Below are positions 44,389 through 52,459 of a DNA stretch of 64,000 nt, piece after piece. The notes under the pieces are model-generated. The model saw nothing but the letters and a program-made list of their open reading frames with translations, was not told the DNA's origin and searched no databases. Each line of letters begins with the position of its first letter. Position 1 is the stretch's first letter. Made by a program: the position numbers and the translations under genes. The stretch spans positions 558,001 to 622,000 of the forward strand of contig NZ_JALRMO010000001.1 of assembly GCF_023276405.1 (NCBI RefSeq), read 5' to 3'. This DNA comes from Paenibacillus hamazuiensis (lineage in GTDB: Bacteria > Bacillota > Bacilli > Paenibacillales > NBRC-103111).

Positions 44389-45711
44389 ATGACTTCAAAA
44401 GCGGCATACGCTCTTGCTTCCCTGCTCCTGCTTCTCCCGCTCGGAGCTTGCGCGAAACAGAACGGGCTCGACAACGACGCTGCCGGAGAGACGGCGGCTT
44501 CCGCGCAGCCGGTCAAGCTGCTGATATATTCGTACGGAGCTACCTTCACCAACACCGAATTTAAAACGCTTATTGCGGATCCGGTCAATAAAAAATATCC
44601 GCACATCACGATCGAACGGATCGAGCCTCCCGCAACGGCGACGCCGGAGGAGCTTTTTTCCTCGGGAACGGTGCCGGATTTGATTTTCTCCACCTCCACA
44701 TCGTACTACCGGTTCATCCGTATGGGAGCGATTGAAGATCTGCGCCCCTGGATTCAAAAATACCGTTTCGACGAAAGCCGGTTAAAGCCGTTCCTGTACG
44801 ATGCGGTCAGGCAAATTGCGGATAATGGGGCCATTTACGGAATACCGTTCAACTCCAACCAGCACATCCTGTATTACAACAAAGATATTTTCGATAAATT
44901 CGGCGTCCCATATCCGCCCGACCGGCAGATGACATGGGATGAAACGCTTGACCTCGCTCGCCGGCTGACCCGCACTGACGGCGGAGTCAGCTACATCGGC
45001 ATTGACGTGCAAGGTCCGCTTGGCTTCGCCCGCAGCCTCGCGCTCTCCGTCATCGACCCGAAGACGGGCAAATCGCTGCTCGATTCGCCGGACTGGGTGC
45101 GCACATTCAACTACTCGAAGAAAAATGCCGAAATTCCCGGATTCGTCGGAAAAAACAACACGTACAACTACGATCGGGACCAGTTCATGAAGGACCGCAT
45201 ATTGGCCATGCGTCCGGCGTGGCTGGCCAATATGGTCGGTCCGATGGAGGAGCTGCGGCAGATGGGCATTGAGGTGAACTGGGACATCGCTCCCATCCCG
45301 CAATTCGCCGATCGTTTGGGGGAAACGCGGGAAGCGCAGGTGCACTCCTTGTCGGTATCCAGCGGAAGCAAACACAAGGATGAGGCGTTCCAAGCGATCG
45401 CCCACATTTTATCGGACGAAACGCAGCGCATTCTTTCCCGCAACGGCCGGGTGCCGGCAATCGTCAAACCGGAGCTCGAGCGGGAGTTTGGCGCCGACAT
45501 CCCTGTGCTGAAAGGGAAAAAGGTGCAAAATGTGTTTGTCGGCCAGCCGCTCAAGACACACGAAACAAACGAATACGAGAACGACATTACCAAATTCGTA
45601 ACGGATGCTTACAAGGACATGGTGCTGAACAATACCGATATCAATACGGCTATCCGCAAAGCTTCGGAGAACATCGACAAAGAAGTCGAGAGGCTGAGAA
45701 AAAATCAATAA
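44389..45711 (+). CDS. Orphan family 1 solute-binding lipoprotein (SBP-b)
   Basis: A 440-residue binding lipoprotein with lipobox LGAC near residue 21. It is a close paralogue of SBP-a at 40580, sharing most of the sequence including ILYYNKDIFDKFGVPYP and EAQVHSLSVSSGSKHKDEAFQAIAHILSD with few changes. No permease accompanies it, so it probably docks to the permeases at 38644 and 39572. It is preceded by two tandem attenuator motifs and followed 35 bases later by an NtaA-type monooxygenase. A sugar-type binding protein under the same control as such oxygenases suggests a sulfur-containing sugar as ligand; this is inference. Confidence 0.9.
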   Translation: MTSKAAYALASLLLLLPLGACAKQNGLDNDAAGETAASAQPVKLLIYSYGATFTNTEFKTLIADPVNKKYPHITIERIEPPATATPEELFSSGTVPDLIFSTSTSYYRFIRMGAIEDLRPWIQKYRFDESRLKPFLYDAVRQIADNGAIYGIPFNSNQHILYYNKDIFDKFGVPYPPDRQMTWDETLDLARRLTRTDGGVSYIGIDVQGPLGFARSLALSVIDPKTGKSLLDSPDWVRTFNYSKKNAEIPGFVGKNNTYNYDRDQFMKDRILAMRPAWLANMVGPMEELRQMGIEVNWDIAPIPQFADRLGETREAQVHSLSVSSGSKHKDEAFQAIAHILSDETQRILSRNGRVPAIVKPELEREFGADIPVLKGKKVQNVFVGQPLKTHETNEYENDITKFVTDAYKDMVLNNTDINTAIRKASENIDKEVERLRKNQ

Positions 45712-45746
45712 CGGTTTAATAATCCTATTAACGAGGTGTATCGTAT

Positions 45747-47096
45747 ATGAGCAAACCGAAACGTCAACTGCATTTGAACGCTTTCTTATCCGCGACAGGT
45801 CACCACGAATCGTCGTGGCGCCATCCGCAGACGCAGCCTGAACGCGGTCTGGATATCCGCTATTACCAGGAGCTGGCGCAAACCGCCGAACGCGGCCTGC
45901 TTGATTCGTTATTTTTGGCGGACGGCTATGCCGGCCGGTTCGGCAAGCTGGAGCCGTTTACGATGCTGTCGGCTCTTGCCATGGTGACGGAGCGCATCGG
46001 CTTGATCGCGACGGTCGGCACCACGTATAACGAGCCGTTCCATGTGGCGCGGAAATTTGCCTCGCTTGATTACATCAGCAGCGGCAGAGCGGGCTGGAAT
46101 ATCGTGACCGGGGCGGGATCGGCCGCCTTCAATTTCGGCCGGGCGGAGCACCCGGCACACTCGGTGCGCTACGAGAATGCGGACGAATTCGTCGAGGTCG
46201 TCAAGCAGCTTTGGGACAGCTGGGAGGATGACGCGCTGGTGTACGACAAGCAAGCCGGCATTCAGATTCAGCAGGGCAAGGTGCATGAAATTAACTTTAA
46301 AGGAAACGTCTATTCCGTGCAGGGGCCGCTTAATATTCCGCGTCCTCCGCAAGGTTACCCTGTGCTCGTGCAGGCCGGCTCCTCGGACACCGGCCGCGAA
46401 TTTGCCGCCAAAACGGCGGAGGTTATTTTCACGGCGCAGCAGACGCTGGAGGACGCACAGTCGTTCTACCGCGATGTGAAATCGCGGCTCGCGAAATACG
46501 GCCGGACGCCGGAGCAGCTGCACATTTTGCCGGGGCTCAGCCCCGTGCTTGCCGATACGGAGGCGGAGGCGCGGGATATCGAGGCCGAGCTGCACGACTT
46601 GACGCCGCCGGAGCAGGGCGCCCGGTCCTTGTCCTCCTGGCTCGGCATCGACCTCTCGCGTTATCCGTACGACGGCCCGCTGCCGTATGACGACTTGCCC
46701 GGCGTTGAGAACATCAACGGGCACAAGGCGCGCTACGAGGTGATGGTCGATCTGGCACGCAGAGAAAACCTGACGATCCGCCAGCTCGCCCGCCGCATTG
46801 CCGGCGCCAGAGGCCATGCCACGTTTACGGGAACTCCGCTGCAGTTCGCCGATTTTATCGAGAAATGGTTCGTGAGCGGCGCTGCGGACGGCTTTAACCT
46901 GATGCCGCAAATTTATCCCGGCGGACTGACGCAAATCGTAGACAAAGTCATCCCCGAACTGCAAAATCGCGGTTTGTTCCGCACCGCATACGAAGGAACG
47001 ACGCTGCGCGAAAATCTCGGGCTGTCGCGCCCGCAAAATGTCCGCTATCAGGCGGCATATACGGCATTGGCATCCACCGCAGCTTCGGAGGTATAA
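45747..47096 (+). CDS. NtaA/SnaA/DszA-family FMN-dependent monooxygenase (copy 3)
   Basis: A 449-residue paralogue of the enzymes at 22466 and 23868, with HLNAFLSATGHHESSWRHP at the N-terminus, DYISSGRAGWNIVTGAGS, PVLVQAGSSDTGREFAA and ARGHATFTGTPLQFADF. It differs from the others in the section around residues 285-330 and in having A-R-GHATF where they have G-GHGHxTF. GAGGTG precedes the ATG. It is co-transcribed with SBP-b under leader motifs C and D, while its paralogues are under motif A, so all three appear to share one control system. Confidence 0.88.
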   Translation: MSKPKRQLHLNAFLSATGHHESSWRHPQTQPERGLDIRYYQELAQTAERGLLDSLFLADGYAGRFGKLEPFTMLSALAMVTERIGLIATVGTTYNEPFHVARKFASLDYISSGRAGWNIVTGAGSAAFNFGRAEHPAHSVRYENADEFVEVVKQLWDSWEDDALVYDKQAGIQIQQGKVHEINFKGNVYSVQGPLNIPRPPQGYPVLVQAGSSDTGREFAAKTAEVIFTAQQTLEDAQSFYRDVKSRLAKYGRTPEQLHILPGLSPVLADTEAEARDIEAELHDLTPPEQGARSLSSWLGIDLSRYPYDGPLPYDDLPGVENINGHKARYEVMVDLARRENLTIRQLARRIAGARGHATFTGTPLQFADFIEKWFVSGAADGFNLMPQIYPGGLTQIVDKVIPELQNRGLFRTAYEGTTLRENLGLSRPQNVRYQAAYTALASTAASEV

Positions 47097-47138
47097 CAGT
47101 TGCGGCAGACCAATCCATATCGGATTAGCCAAAAAAAG

Positions 47139-47180
47139 AAAACGGTTGGACCATGCGATTTTGGGGCCCGACCGTTTTTT
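47139..47180 (+). terminator. Intrinsic terminator after the monooxygenase
   Basis: AAAACGGTTGG and CCGACCGTTTT arms with one G-U pair, followed by a T-run. Confidence 0.85.
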
Positions 47181-47269
47181 TGTTGATAAAAATGTTACGT
47201 CTGTTAGCCAAACCAGGCCGAATACGAGTGGTTGCTCATAACTTTAGCAACTATATCGCGCAGCCGTGA

Positions 47270-47424
47270 AGCGTGTCCGACATAGGTTTTGCTTCAGCAA
47301 AAATATGGCGGACACACGCGAGCAAGAGGCACGCAGTATCCCCTAAAGTACTGCGCAAAAGTACAGCGTGTCCGGCATCGGATTTTTTGCCTGAAAGCAA
47401 AAAATCGATGTCGGACAAACGCGA
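47270..47424. repeat. Tandem long-hairpin repeats
   Basis: Two similar palindromic units: GTGTCCGACAT at 47273 pairing with ATGGCGGACAC near 47305, and GTGTCCGGCATCGGATTTTTT at 47368 pairing with AAAAAATCGATGTCGGACA near 47400; both end ACGCGA. Between them is a GCAGTA/TACTGC hairpin (47333-47354). A 76-codon open frame runs across this stretch but has no ribosome binding site and follows the palindromes, so I do not call it a gene. Confidence 0.65.
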
Positions 47425-47500
47425 ACTAGAAGCGAGCACCACCTCTTACGGGGAGGGTCCAGGGCGCAAGCGGCAAATGTTTTCAGGTGAAGCGGGAACA

Positions 47501-47690
47501 TAGCGGAACTATGATTCGCTAAGTGGATCGATTTCGGATATTTTTGGAAATTAGCGGAACTCAGGTGCGCTATTTGTCTGTTTCTCTACTCCTCAAGCCA
47601 TTTTTCACCGATTTAGCGCATCTCAGTTCCTCTATTTTTTCGACGCGCCCATTTTTTCGGGAATAGCGAACGTGAGTTCCGTTATTTTTA
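47501..47690. repeat. Intergenic inverted repeat element, copy 2
   Basis: Same arrangement as 25490-25676: two forward units (GCGGAACTATGATTCGCTA near 47503; GCGGAACTCAGGTGCGCTAT near 47554) and two reverse units (TTTAGCGCATCTCAGTTCC near 47612; AATAGCGAACGTGAGTTCC near 47662). Spacing between units is also similar. Confidence 0.8.
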
Positions 47691-47891
47691 TAAACAACTT
47701 AACTGTTTCTAATGTCATTCGGTCTTCTATGGTTTTCAACCCTTGATTTCGTCCGTGCCTGTTAACCCGACAACATTACGCAAGCACCTTAAGGGCCTTG
47801 CTCCGCAAAGCCGGCTACGGAATCCTGGGGTCCCCCTTCCGAGGGGGGAGAGGTGGTCCCTGTGATCTAGTGAGTAGATTTTTTTATTTTT
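47691..47891. other. Intergenic stretch without recognised features
   Basis: No open frame with a ribosome binding site and no recognised RNA. A CCCCCTTCCGAGGGGGG hairpin lies near 47831, but it is not followed by a T-run. Confidence 0.4.
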
Positions 47892-47905
47892 GTCGGCTAG
47901 CCGAC
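47892..47905. promoter_or_regulatory. Palindrome upstream of the Crp/Fnr gene
   Basis: GTCGGCTAGCCGAC, a perfect 14-base inverted repeat about 80 bases before the regulator start, with a TATAAT-like box near 47928. It may be an operator; whose is unknown. Confidence 0.45.
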
Positions 47906-47987
47906 TGTTTTATTTCGCTTTATTTATTATAATACCTATAAGAAAACTATGAATTAAACCGACAGGATGACTCGAGGTGAGCGGGCT

Positions 47988-48674
47988 ATGGCAAAAACGG
48001 AATACGACGAGCAAGCGGGCAGCGTCGGCGGGGAGGAAATCTTCCGGGAAGAGCGCGTATTAACCGGGCTTTTCGAGCAATACGGGAGCGTGCGCCATTT
48101 TAAGAAAAATGAGTTTATTTTCCGAGAGGACGAGGACAGCCAGGACATCTACTGGGTGCGGAGCGGACTCGTCAAAATCTCGCAATCGGCCAAGGAGGGG
48201 CAGGGCATCACGTTGTTTTTGCGCCATGCGGGCGAGGTGTTCGGCGCAGCCGAAGTGTTGACCGGCCAGCGGCGGCAAAGGTACGCCCGCTGCATTTTGG
48301 ACAGCGAAGTGCTGCTCTTGTCCGCGGATCAATTCCGCGGCCTGCTGCTGAGCCGCCCGGACGTTCTGTACGCGCTGACCGTATCCAACGCAAGACGGCT
48401 GCTGCACACGCAGCGGTATGTGGAAACGCTGATTTCCCGGCCGGTTGCCTGGAGGCTCGGACATTTTCTGATGCAGCTCGGCGAGCGCAAGCCAAACGAG
48501 CTGTATGTCGGCCTGCCGCTGAGCCACGAGGAAATTTCGTATATCATCGGGTGCAGCCGGCAGACGGTGACGGAAACGTTAAACGAGTGGAATGAGCTCG
48601 GCATCATCCGTTATGAGAAAAAGCGCATATGGATTTACGATTGTGAGGCTTTCCGGGAACATCTAAATCTATAG
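47988..48674 (+). CDS. Crp/Fnr-family transcriptional regulator
   Basis: A 228-residue regulator with an N-terminal cyclic-nucleotide-binding-like beta-roll (about 25-140; FKKNEFIFREDEDSQDIYWVRSGLVKIS) and a C-terminal winged helix (about 165-220; LSHEEISYIIGCSRQTVTETLNEWNELGIIRY). No Fnr-type cysteine cluster is seen at the N-terminus. The ATG at 47988 is preferred over the one at 47967 because GAGGTG lies in between. It directly precedes the sulfonate importer genes (22 bases), so it is a likely regulator of sulfur-source uptake; the signal is unknown. Confidence 0.88.
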   Translation: MAKTEYDEQAGSVGGEEIFREERVLTGLFEQYGSVRHFKKNEFIFREDEDSQDIYWVRSGLVKISQSAKEGQGITLFLRHAGEVFGAAEVLTGQRRQRYARCILDSEVLLLSADQFRGLLLSRPDVLYALTVSNARRLLHTQRYVETLISRPVAWRLGHFLMQLGERKPNELYVGLPLSHEEISYIIGCSRQTVTETLNEWNELGIIRYEKKRIWIYDCEAFREHLNL

Positions 48675-48696
48675 CCGCAAAAGGGGGGGGATCGGC

Positions 48697-49536
48697 ATGA
48701 TCGACATTCGGCAGGTCAGCAAAACATTTAAGCAGCGGGACGGCAGCATATTTACCGCCGTCGAAGACGTTTCGTTCAGCATCAAGCAAGGGGAGTTTGT
48801 CTCGGTTCTAGGCCCGTCGGGCTGCGGCAAGTCGACGCTGCTGAATTTGGTGGCGGGGCTGGAACGGGCGGAGCGGGGCGGCGTCGAAGTGCTCGGCCGG
48901 CCCGTTACGGCGCCCGGTCCGGACCGCATCGTCGTCTTTCAGGAGCACGCTCTGTTCCCTTGGCTGACCGTACTGGAAAACGTGGCGTTCGGCCTCAAGC
49001 AGCGGGGCATACGAAAAAAAGAGCGCCATGAGCTCGCCATGGAGCAAATTCGCCTCGTGCATCTGGGCAAATTCGCGGATCGTTATCCTCACGAACTGTC
49101 CGGCGGCATGAAGCAGCGGGTGGCCATCGCCAGAGCGCTGGTGATGGACCCGGAGGTTTTGCTGATGGATGAGCCTTTCGCCGCACTGGATGAACAGACG
49201 AGGCTGCTGCTGCACAAGGAGCTGGAAGAGATATGGATGAGGACGCGCAAGACGGTGCTGTTCATTACGCACAACATCCGCGAGGCGGTCGTTTTGTCGG
49301 ACCGCGTGCTGGTGATGTCGACCCGTCCCGGGAAAATCAAAAAAGAATTCGTCATCCAGGCGGCGAGACCGCGAAATCCGTCCGATACGGTGCTGCATCA
49401 TATCGAGGAGCGGATATTGGAGACGCTCGCCGACGAATTGGAAAAAGTGGCGCGGGAGGAGCGCGGAGAAGAATATGGGATACAGAAAAGCAATCTTTCT
49501 GCTGCTTCTGGTTCTTTTATGGGAGACAGCATATAG
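48697..49536 (+). CDS. ssuB: SsuB-type ABC transporter ATP-binding protein
   Basis: A 279-residue ATPase of the nitrate/sulfonate/taurine importer family: Walker A GPSGCGKST (39-47), Q-loop QEHALFPWLTVLENVAFG, signature LSGGMKQRVAIARAL, Walker B VLLMDEPFAALDEQTR and H-loop FITHNIREAV. Its end overlaps the permease start by 62 bases. With the next two genes it forms a complete importer for an aliphatic sulfonate or similar anion. The decayed relative at 21812 shows that this region once held another. Confidence 0.88.
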   Translation: MIDIRQVSKTFKQRDGSIFTAVEDVSFSIKQGEFVSVLGPSGCGKSTLLNLVAGLERAERGGVEVLGRPVTAPGPDRIVVFQEHALFPWLTVLENVAFGLKQRGIRKKERHELAMEQIRLVHLGKFADRYPHELSGGMKQRVAIARALVMDPEVLLMDEPFAALDEQTRLLLHKELEEIWMRTRKTVLFITHNIREAVVLSDRVLVMSTRPGKIKKEFVIQAARPRNPSDTVLHHIEERILETLADELEKVAREERGEEYGIQKSNLSAASGSFMGDSI

Positions 49537-50233
49537 GGTATTCGATTGGGGGTGGATGTTCCCTTCGGCTTTGCAGACGTTTCGCGCTTTTTACGACGGC
49601 ATCGTCGACGGTCAGTTGCTGGGAGCGGTGGCGGGCAGCCTGAGGCGCATTTTAACCGCATTTGTTTTGTCCTGCCTTATCGGGACGGCTCTCGGCGTGC
49701 TCTTTGCCCGCAACCGCCTGCTGGACGAAACGTTCGGTTTTCTCGTCGTCGCCCTGCAGACGGTTCCCAGCATCGCCTGGCTGCCGTTTGCGATCATCTG
49801 GTTCGGGCTGAACGATTTTTCCGTTATCTTTATTACGACGATCGGGGCAACTTGGACGATGACGATCGCAAGCCGCAGCGGCATCAAAAACATTCCCGCC
49901 ATCTATTTGAAGGCCGCGCAAATGTTCGGTACGGGCCGGGGGATCAAGCTGTTTTACCAGGTGATGCTCCCGGCAGCGATTCCCCATTTCATCACCGGCA
50001 TGCGAATGGCATGGGCGTTCGCGTGGCGGGCGCTCGTCTCCGGCGAGTTGATCGCACGCGGCATCGGACTTGGACAGATGCTCGAAGAAGGGCGCAACAT
50101 AGGCGACACCTCGTTAATGCTGTGTATCGTCCTGCTGATCGCCGTGATCGGGACGATTTCCGACCATTTGGTGTTTAAACGGCTGGAAGACCGGGTTTTG
50201 GTCAAATACGGCTTGAACGGCACGAACATCTGA
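49475..50233 (+). CDS. ssuC: SsuC-type ABC transporter permease
   Basis: A 252-residue permease with about six helices and the family block AAQMFGTGRGIKLFYQVMLPAAIPHFITGMRMAWAFAWRALVSGEL, the EAA-like loop of SsuC/TauC proteins. It starts within the ssuB coding end (62-base overlap), an unusually long overlap that implies tight coupling. The start is set by GGAGCGCGGAGAAG just before the ATG; a later start would remove the first helix. Confidence 0.88.
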   Translation: MGYRKAIFLLLLVLLWETAYRVFDWGWMFPSALQTFRAFYDGIVDGQLLGAVAGSLRRILTAFVLSCLIGTALGVLFARNRLLDETFGFLVVALQTVPSIAWLPFAIIWFGLNDFSVIFITTIGATWTMTIASRSGIKNIPAIYLKAAQMFGTGRGIKLFYQVMLPAAIPHFITGMRMAWAFAWRALVSGELIARGIGLGQMLEEGRNIGDTSLMLCIVLLIAVIGTISDHLVFKRLEDRVLVKYGLNGTNI

Positions 50234-50279
50234 TTTATCGGCCTAATTTATCTGTTAGAAGCAAAGGAGATTGGTTTGT

Positions 50280-51344
50280 ATGAAAAAAACATCGTTCGCA
50301 TTAACCTTGATCGTTTTTGTTGCCGCCCTGATAGCGGCCTGCGGCCAAGCCTCGCCAAGCTCGGACAAAACGCCCGCAGCTTCTACATCCGCATCCGCCC
50401 CGGCGGCGCCGGTGACTCTAAAGCTCGGCTTGCTGAAAAACGTCACCCACGCACCGGCATTTGTCGCCATCAAAGAGGGTTATTTCCAGAAGGAATTCGG
50501 CGCCAACGTCAAATATGAGGTCATCGGATTCGACAACGGTTCGGACTTTTCCACGGCGCTTGCTACCGGACAAATCGATCTCGGCTTCGTCGGTCCGAGC
50601 CCGGTGACCAACCAGTATGTCCGCAGCAAAAACATCAAGATCATCTCCGGTTCGAACAACGGGGGAGCCGTTCTGGTCGCACGGAAAAATGCCGGCATCT
50701 CCAGCGTCAAAGACTTGGCGGGCAAAGTGGCGGCGGTTCCGACCAAAGGCAGCACGAATGAAATTTCGCTTCGCCTGCTGCTGCAGCAGAACGGGCTTCA
50801 AGTGACGACGGACAATTCGGGAGTGCAGCTCGTTACGATGGCGCCGGCGGATACGCTGGTCGCGATGAGGCAAAAGCAGGTCGACGTGTCGCTCCTGCCT
50901 GAGCCGTGGGGCACGCAAATTGCCGGCGAAGGCATCGGCGATATCCTCGTTGATTGGAATCAGGTGCCGCCGAACAACGGAAATTATCCGCTGACGATCC
51001 TCGTGGCGAGCGACAAGTTTTTGAAGGAGCACCGCGATTTGGCGAAAGCGGCGATTCGGGCGAATATCCAGGCGATCGATTTTATTCAGAAAAAGCCGGA
51101 GGACACGTATAAGCTGGTCGGCGACGAATTAAAGGAACTTACGGGAAAAGGCTTGGCACCGGATTTGATCAAAGCGGCCCTGAACCATCTCAGCTTGACC
51201 ACCGACGTGGATAAGGGGGCTTTGGAGTCGATGGCCAAAGTCGCAATCGATGCCGGATATATCAAAGGTTTGGAGAAAAACAGCCTCGATTTGAGCGGCA
51301 TGCTCGATCTGTCCTTGCTGCAGGAAGTGAAGAGCGGCAAGTAA
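50280..51344 (+). CDS. ssuA: SsuA-type aliphatic sulfonate-binding lipoprotein
   Basis: A 354-residue binding protein of the NMT1/SsuA-like class, with lipobox IAAC near residue 20. Landmarks are LKLGLLKNVTHAPAFVAIKEGYFQKEFG, GQIDLGFVGPSPVTNQYV and VPTKGSTNEISLRLLLQQNGL. The ATG follows AAAGGAGA by 9 bases. It completes the ssuBCA importer. Sulfonates are the expected ligand class, but taurine, nitrate and pyrimidine-precursor binders share this fold, so the exact ligand is open. Confidence 0.86.
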   Translation: MKKTSFALTLIVFVAALIAACGQASPSSDKTPAASTSASAPAAPVTLKLGLLKNVTHAPAFVAIKEGYFQKEFGANVKYEVIGFDNGSDFSTALATGQIDLGFVGPSPVTNQYVRSKNIKIISGSNNGGAVLVARKNAGISSVKDLAGKVAAVPTKGSTNEISLRLLLQQNGLQVTTDNSGVQLVTMAPADTLVAMRQKQVDVSLLPEPWGTQIAGEGIGDILVDWNQVPPNNGNYPLTILVASDKFLKEHRDLAKAAIRANIQAIDFIQKKPEDTYKLVGDELKELTGKGLAPDLIKAALNHLSLTTDVDKGALESMAKVAIDAGYIKGLEKNSLDLSGMLDLSLLQEVKSGK

Positions 51345-51355
51345 ACAACACAATC

Positions 51356-51389
51356 GGTGACGGTGCCTTGGGTTCAAGGAACCGTCGCC
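51356..51389 (+). other. Strong hairpin between ssuA and the next gene
   Basis: A 14-base stem with one mismatch (GGTGACGGTGCCTT with AAGGAACCGTCGCC) and a 6-base loop, without a T-run. It could protect the ssu mRNA end or lower expression of the following gene. Confidence 0.55.
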
Positions 51390-51408
51390 CAATCCGGGAG
51401 GGACTTCG

Positions 51409-52329
51409 ATGTATATTCAACCGCAGCTTCATCTGCAGCCCGCGTTTCATGAGCACCTCAAGGTGATTTTGCTCGGCACCGGCTCGCCGCGGGCTTTTTA
51501 CGGAAGGGCCAAGTCAGGAGTAGCCGTGCTAGCCGGACATAAGACGTTTGTGGTCGACTGCGGCGGAGGCGTGGTGGATCAATTGATCAAGGCCGGCGTC
51601 ATGCCGCAGCGGGTGTCCGACGTGCTGTTGACCCACCATCATTACGATCACAACGGCGGTTTCTTCGACCTTTTTATCACCAGCTGGAGAACGCATATTA
51701 CCGCGGAACGGGTATTCGAAGGACGTTCGGTGCCCATGCATGTGTACGGCCCGGAAACGACCCGGGACATTATCGGCAAAATGCGGGAGTCGTTCGAGTT
51801 CGACGTCAAACTTCGCGTAAGCTATAATCTTTCCGATGAAGCCGGGGCTCTTATCGAATACACGGAGCAAAACGAAGGCGTCGTGTATGATCGGGACGGC
51901 ATCCGAATTACGGCATTCGAGGTGGACCACCGCCCCGTTTATCCAGCCATTGCGTATAAGTTCGAATACAACGGCAAATCGGTCGTCATTTCCGGCGATA
52001 CCATTCCCGTTCCGAATATGATGAAGTACAGTCAGGGCGCCGATCTGCTCGTGCACGAAGCTTATAACAAAGACTGGCTGGACGCGTTGATCCGCAAATA
52101 TCCGAACCACGAAAAAGCGCTTTCCAACCCGGCCAAATATCACACGACGACGCTGGAGGCGGCCGAAATCGCGAGGCAGGCCGGCGTGAAGCATCTCGTT
52201 CTCACCCATCACATCCCCGCACCGGAGGCGAATGAGACGGCGGAGCGGGAGTACATCCGGGGGATGGAAGCCATATATAAGGGACCGATCACCGTCGGGC
52301 GCGATCTGATGTCTTTTGAATTAGAGTAA
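51409..52329 (+). CDS. Metallo-beta-lactamase-fold hydrolase (RNase Z/arylsulfatase-like)
   Basis: A 306-residue cytoplasmic metallo-hydrolase. The metal site HxHxDH is complete as His76-His78-Asp80-His81 (LLTHHHYDHNGG), with further ligands in SGDTIP (near 197) and the final LTHHIP (near 265). The shape resembles RNase Z-like proteins and AtsA-type (class III) alkyl/aryl sulfatases. Placed directly after ssuBCA, a role in releasing sulfate or processing a sulfur compound is plausible, but tRNA processing or other ester hydrolysis cannot be excluded by sequence. GGGAGGG precedes the ATG. Confidence 0.82.
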   Translation: MYIQPQLHLQPAFHEHLKVILLGTGSPRAFYGRAKSGVAVLAGHKTFVVDCGGGVVDQLIKAGVMPQRVSDVLLTHHHYDHNGGFFDLFITSWRTHITAERVFEGRSVPMHVYGPETTRDIIGKMRESFEFDVKLRVSYNLSDEAGALIEYTEQNEGVVYDRDGIRITAFEVDHRPVYPAIAYKFEYNGKSVVISGDTIPVPNMMKYSQGADLLVHEAYNKDWLDALIRKYPNHEKALSNPAKYHTTTLEAAEIARQAGVKHLVLTHHIPAPEANETAEREYIRGMEAIYKGPITVGRDLMSFELE

Positions 52330-52417
52330 GGTTGCCGCTGAGCTTATTCGGCTCAAAAAACGTCGCGGAATATTTGTGAAAACGCTATATATTTTAATCG
52401 TCCGCCCATGATATGAT

Positions 52418-52435
52418 TATACTGTCGACAGTATA
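52418..52435. promoter_or_regulatory. Palindromic operator before the dehydrogenase gene
   Basis: TATACTGTCGACAGTATA, a perfect 18-base inverted repeat located 24 bases before the start and next to a TATGAT-like -10 box. A repressor bound here would block transcription; no regulator gene lies beside it. Confidence 0.75.
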
Positions 52436-52459
52436 TAGTTTGTGAGGAGGATGCAAGAG

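Noticed and set aside
47273-47503. Small 76-codon open frame
   Set aside because: It follows the two palindromic hairpins closely, so its translation reflects repeat structure; no ribosome binding site was found.
47501-47690. CRISPR array
   Set aside because: Units are inverted as well as direct, differ in sequence and spacing, and no cas gene is nearby.
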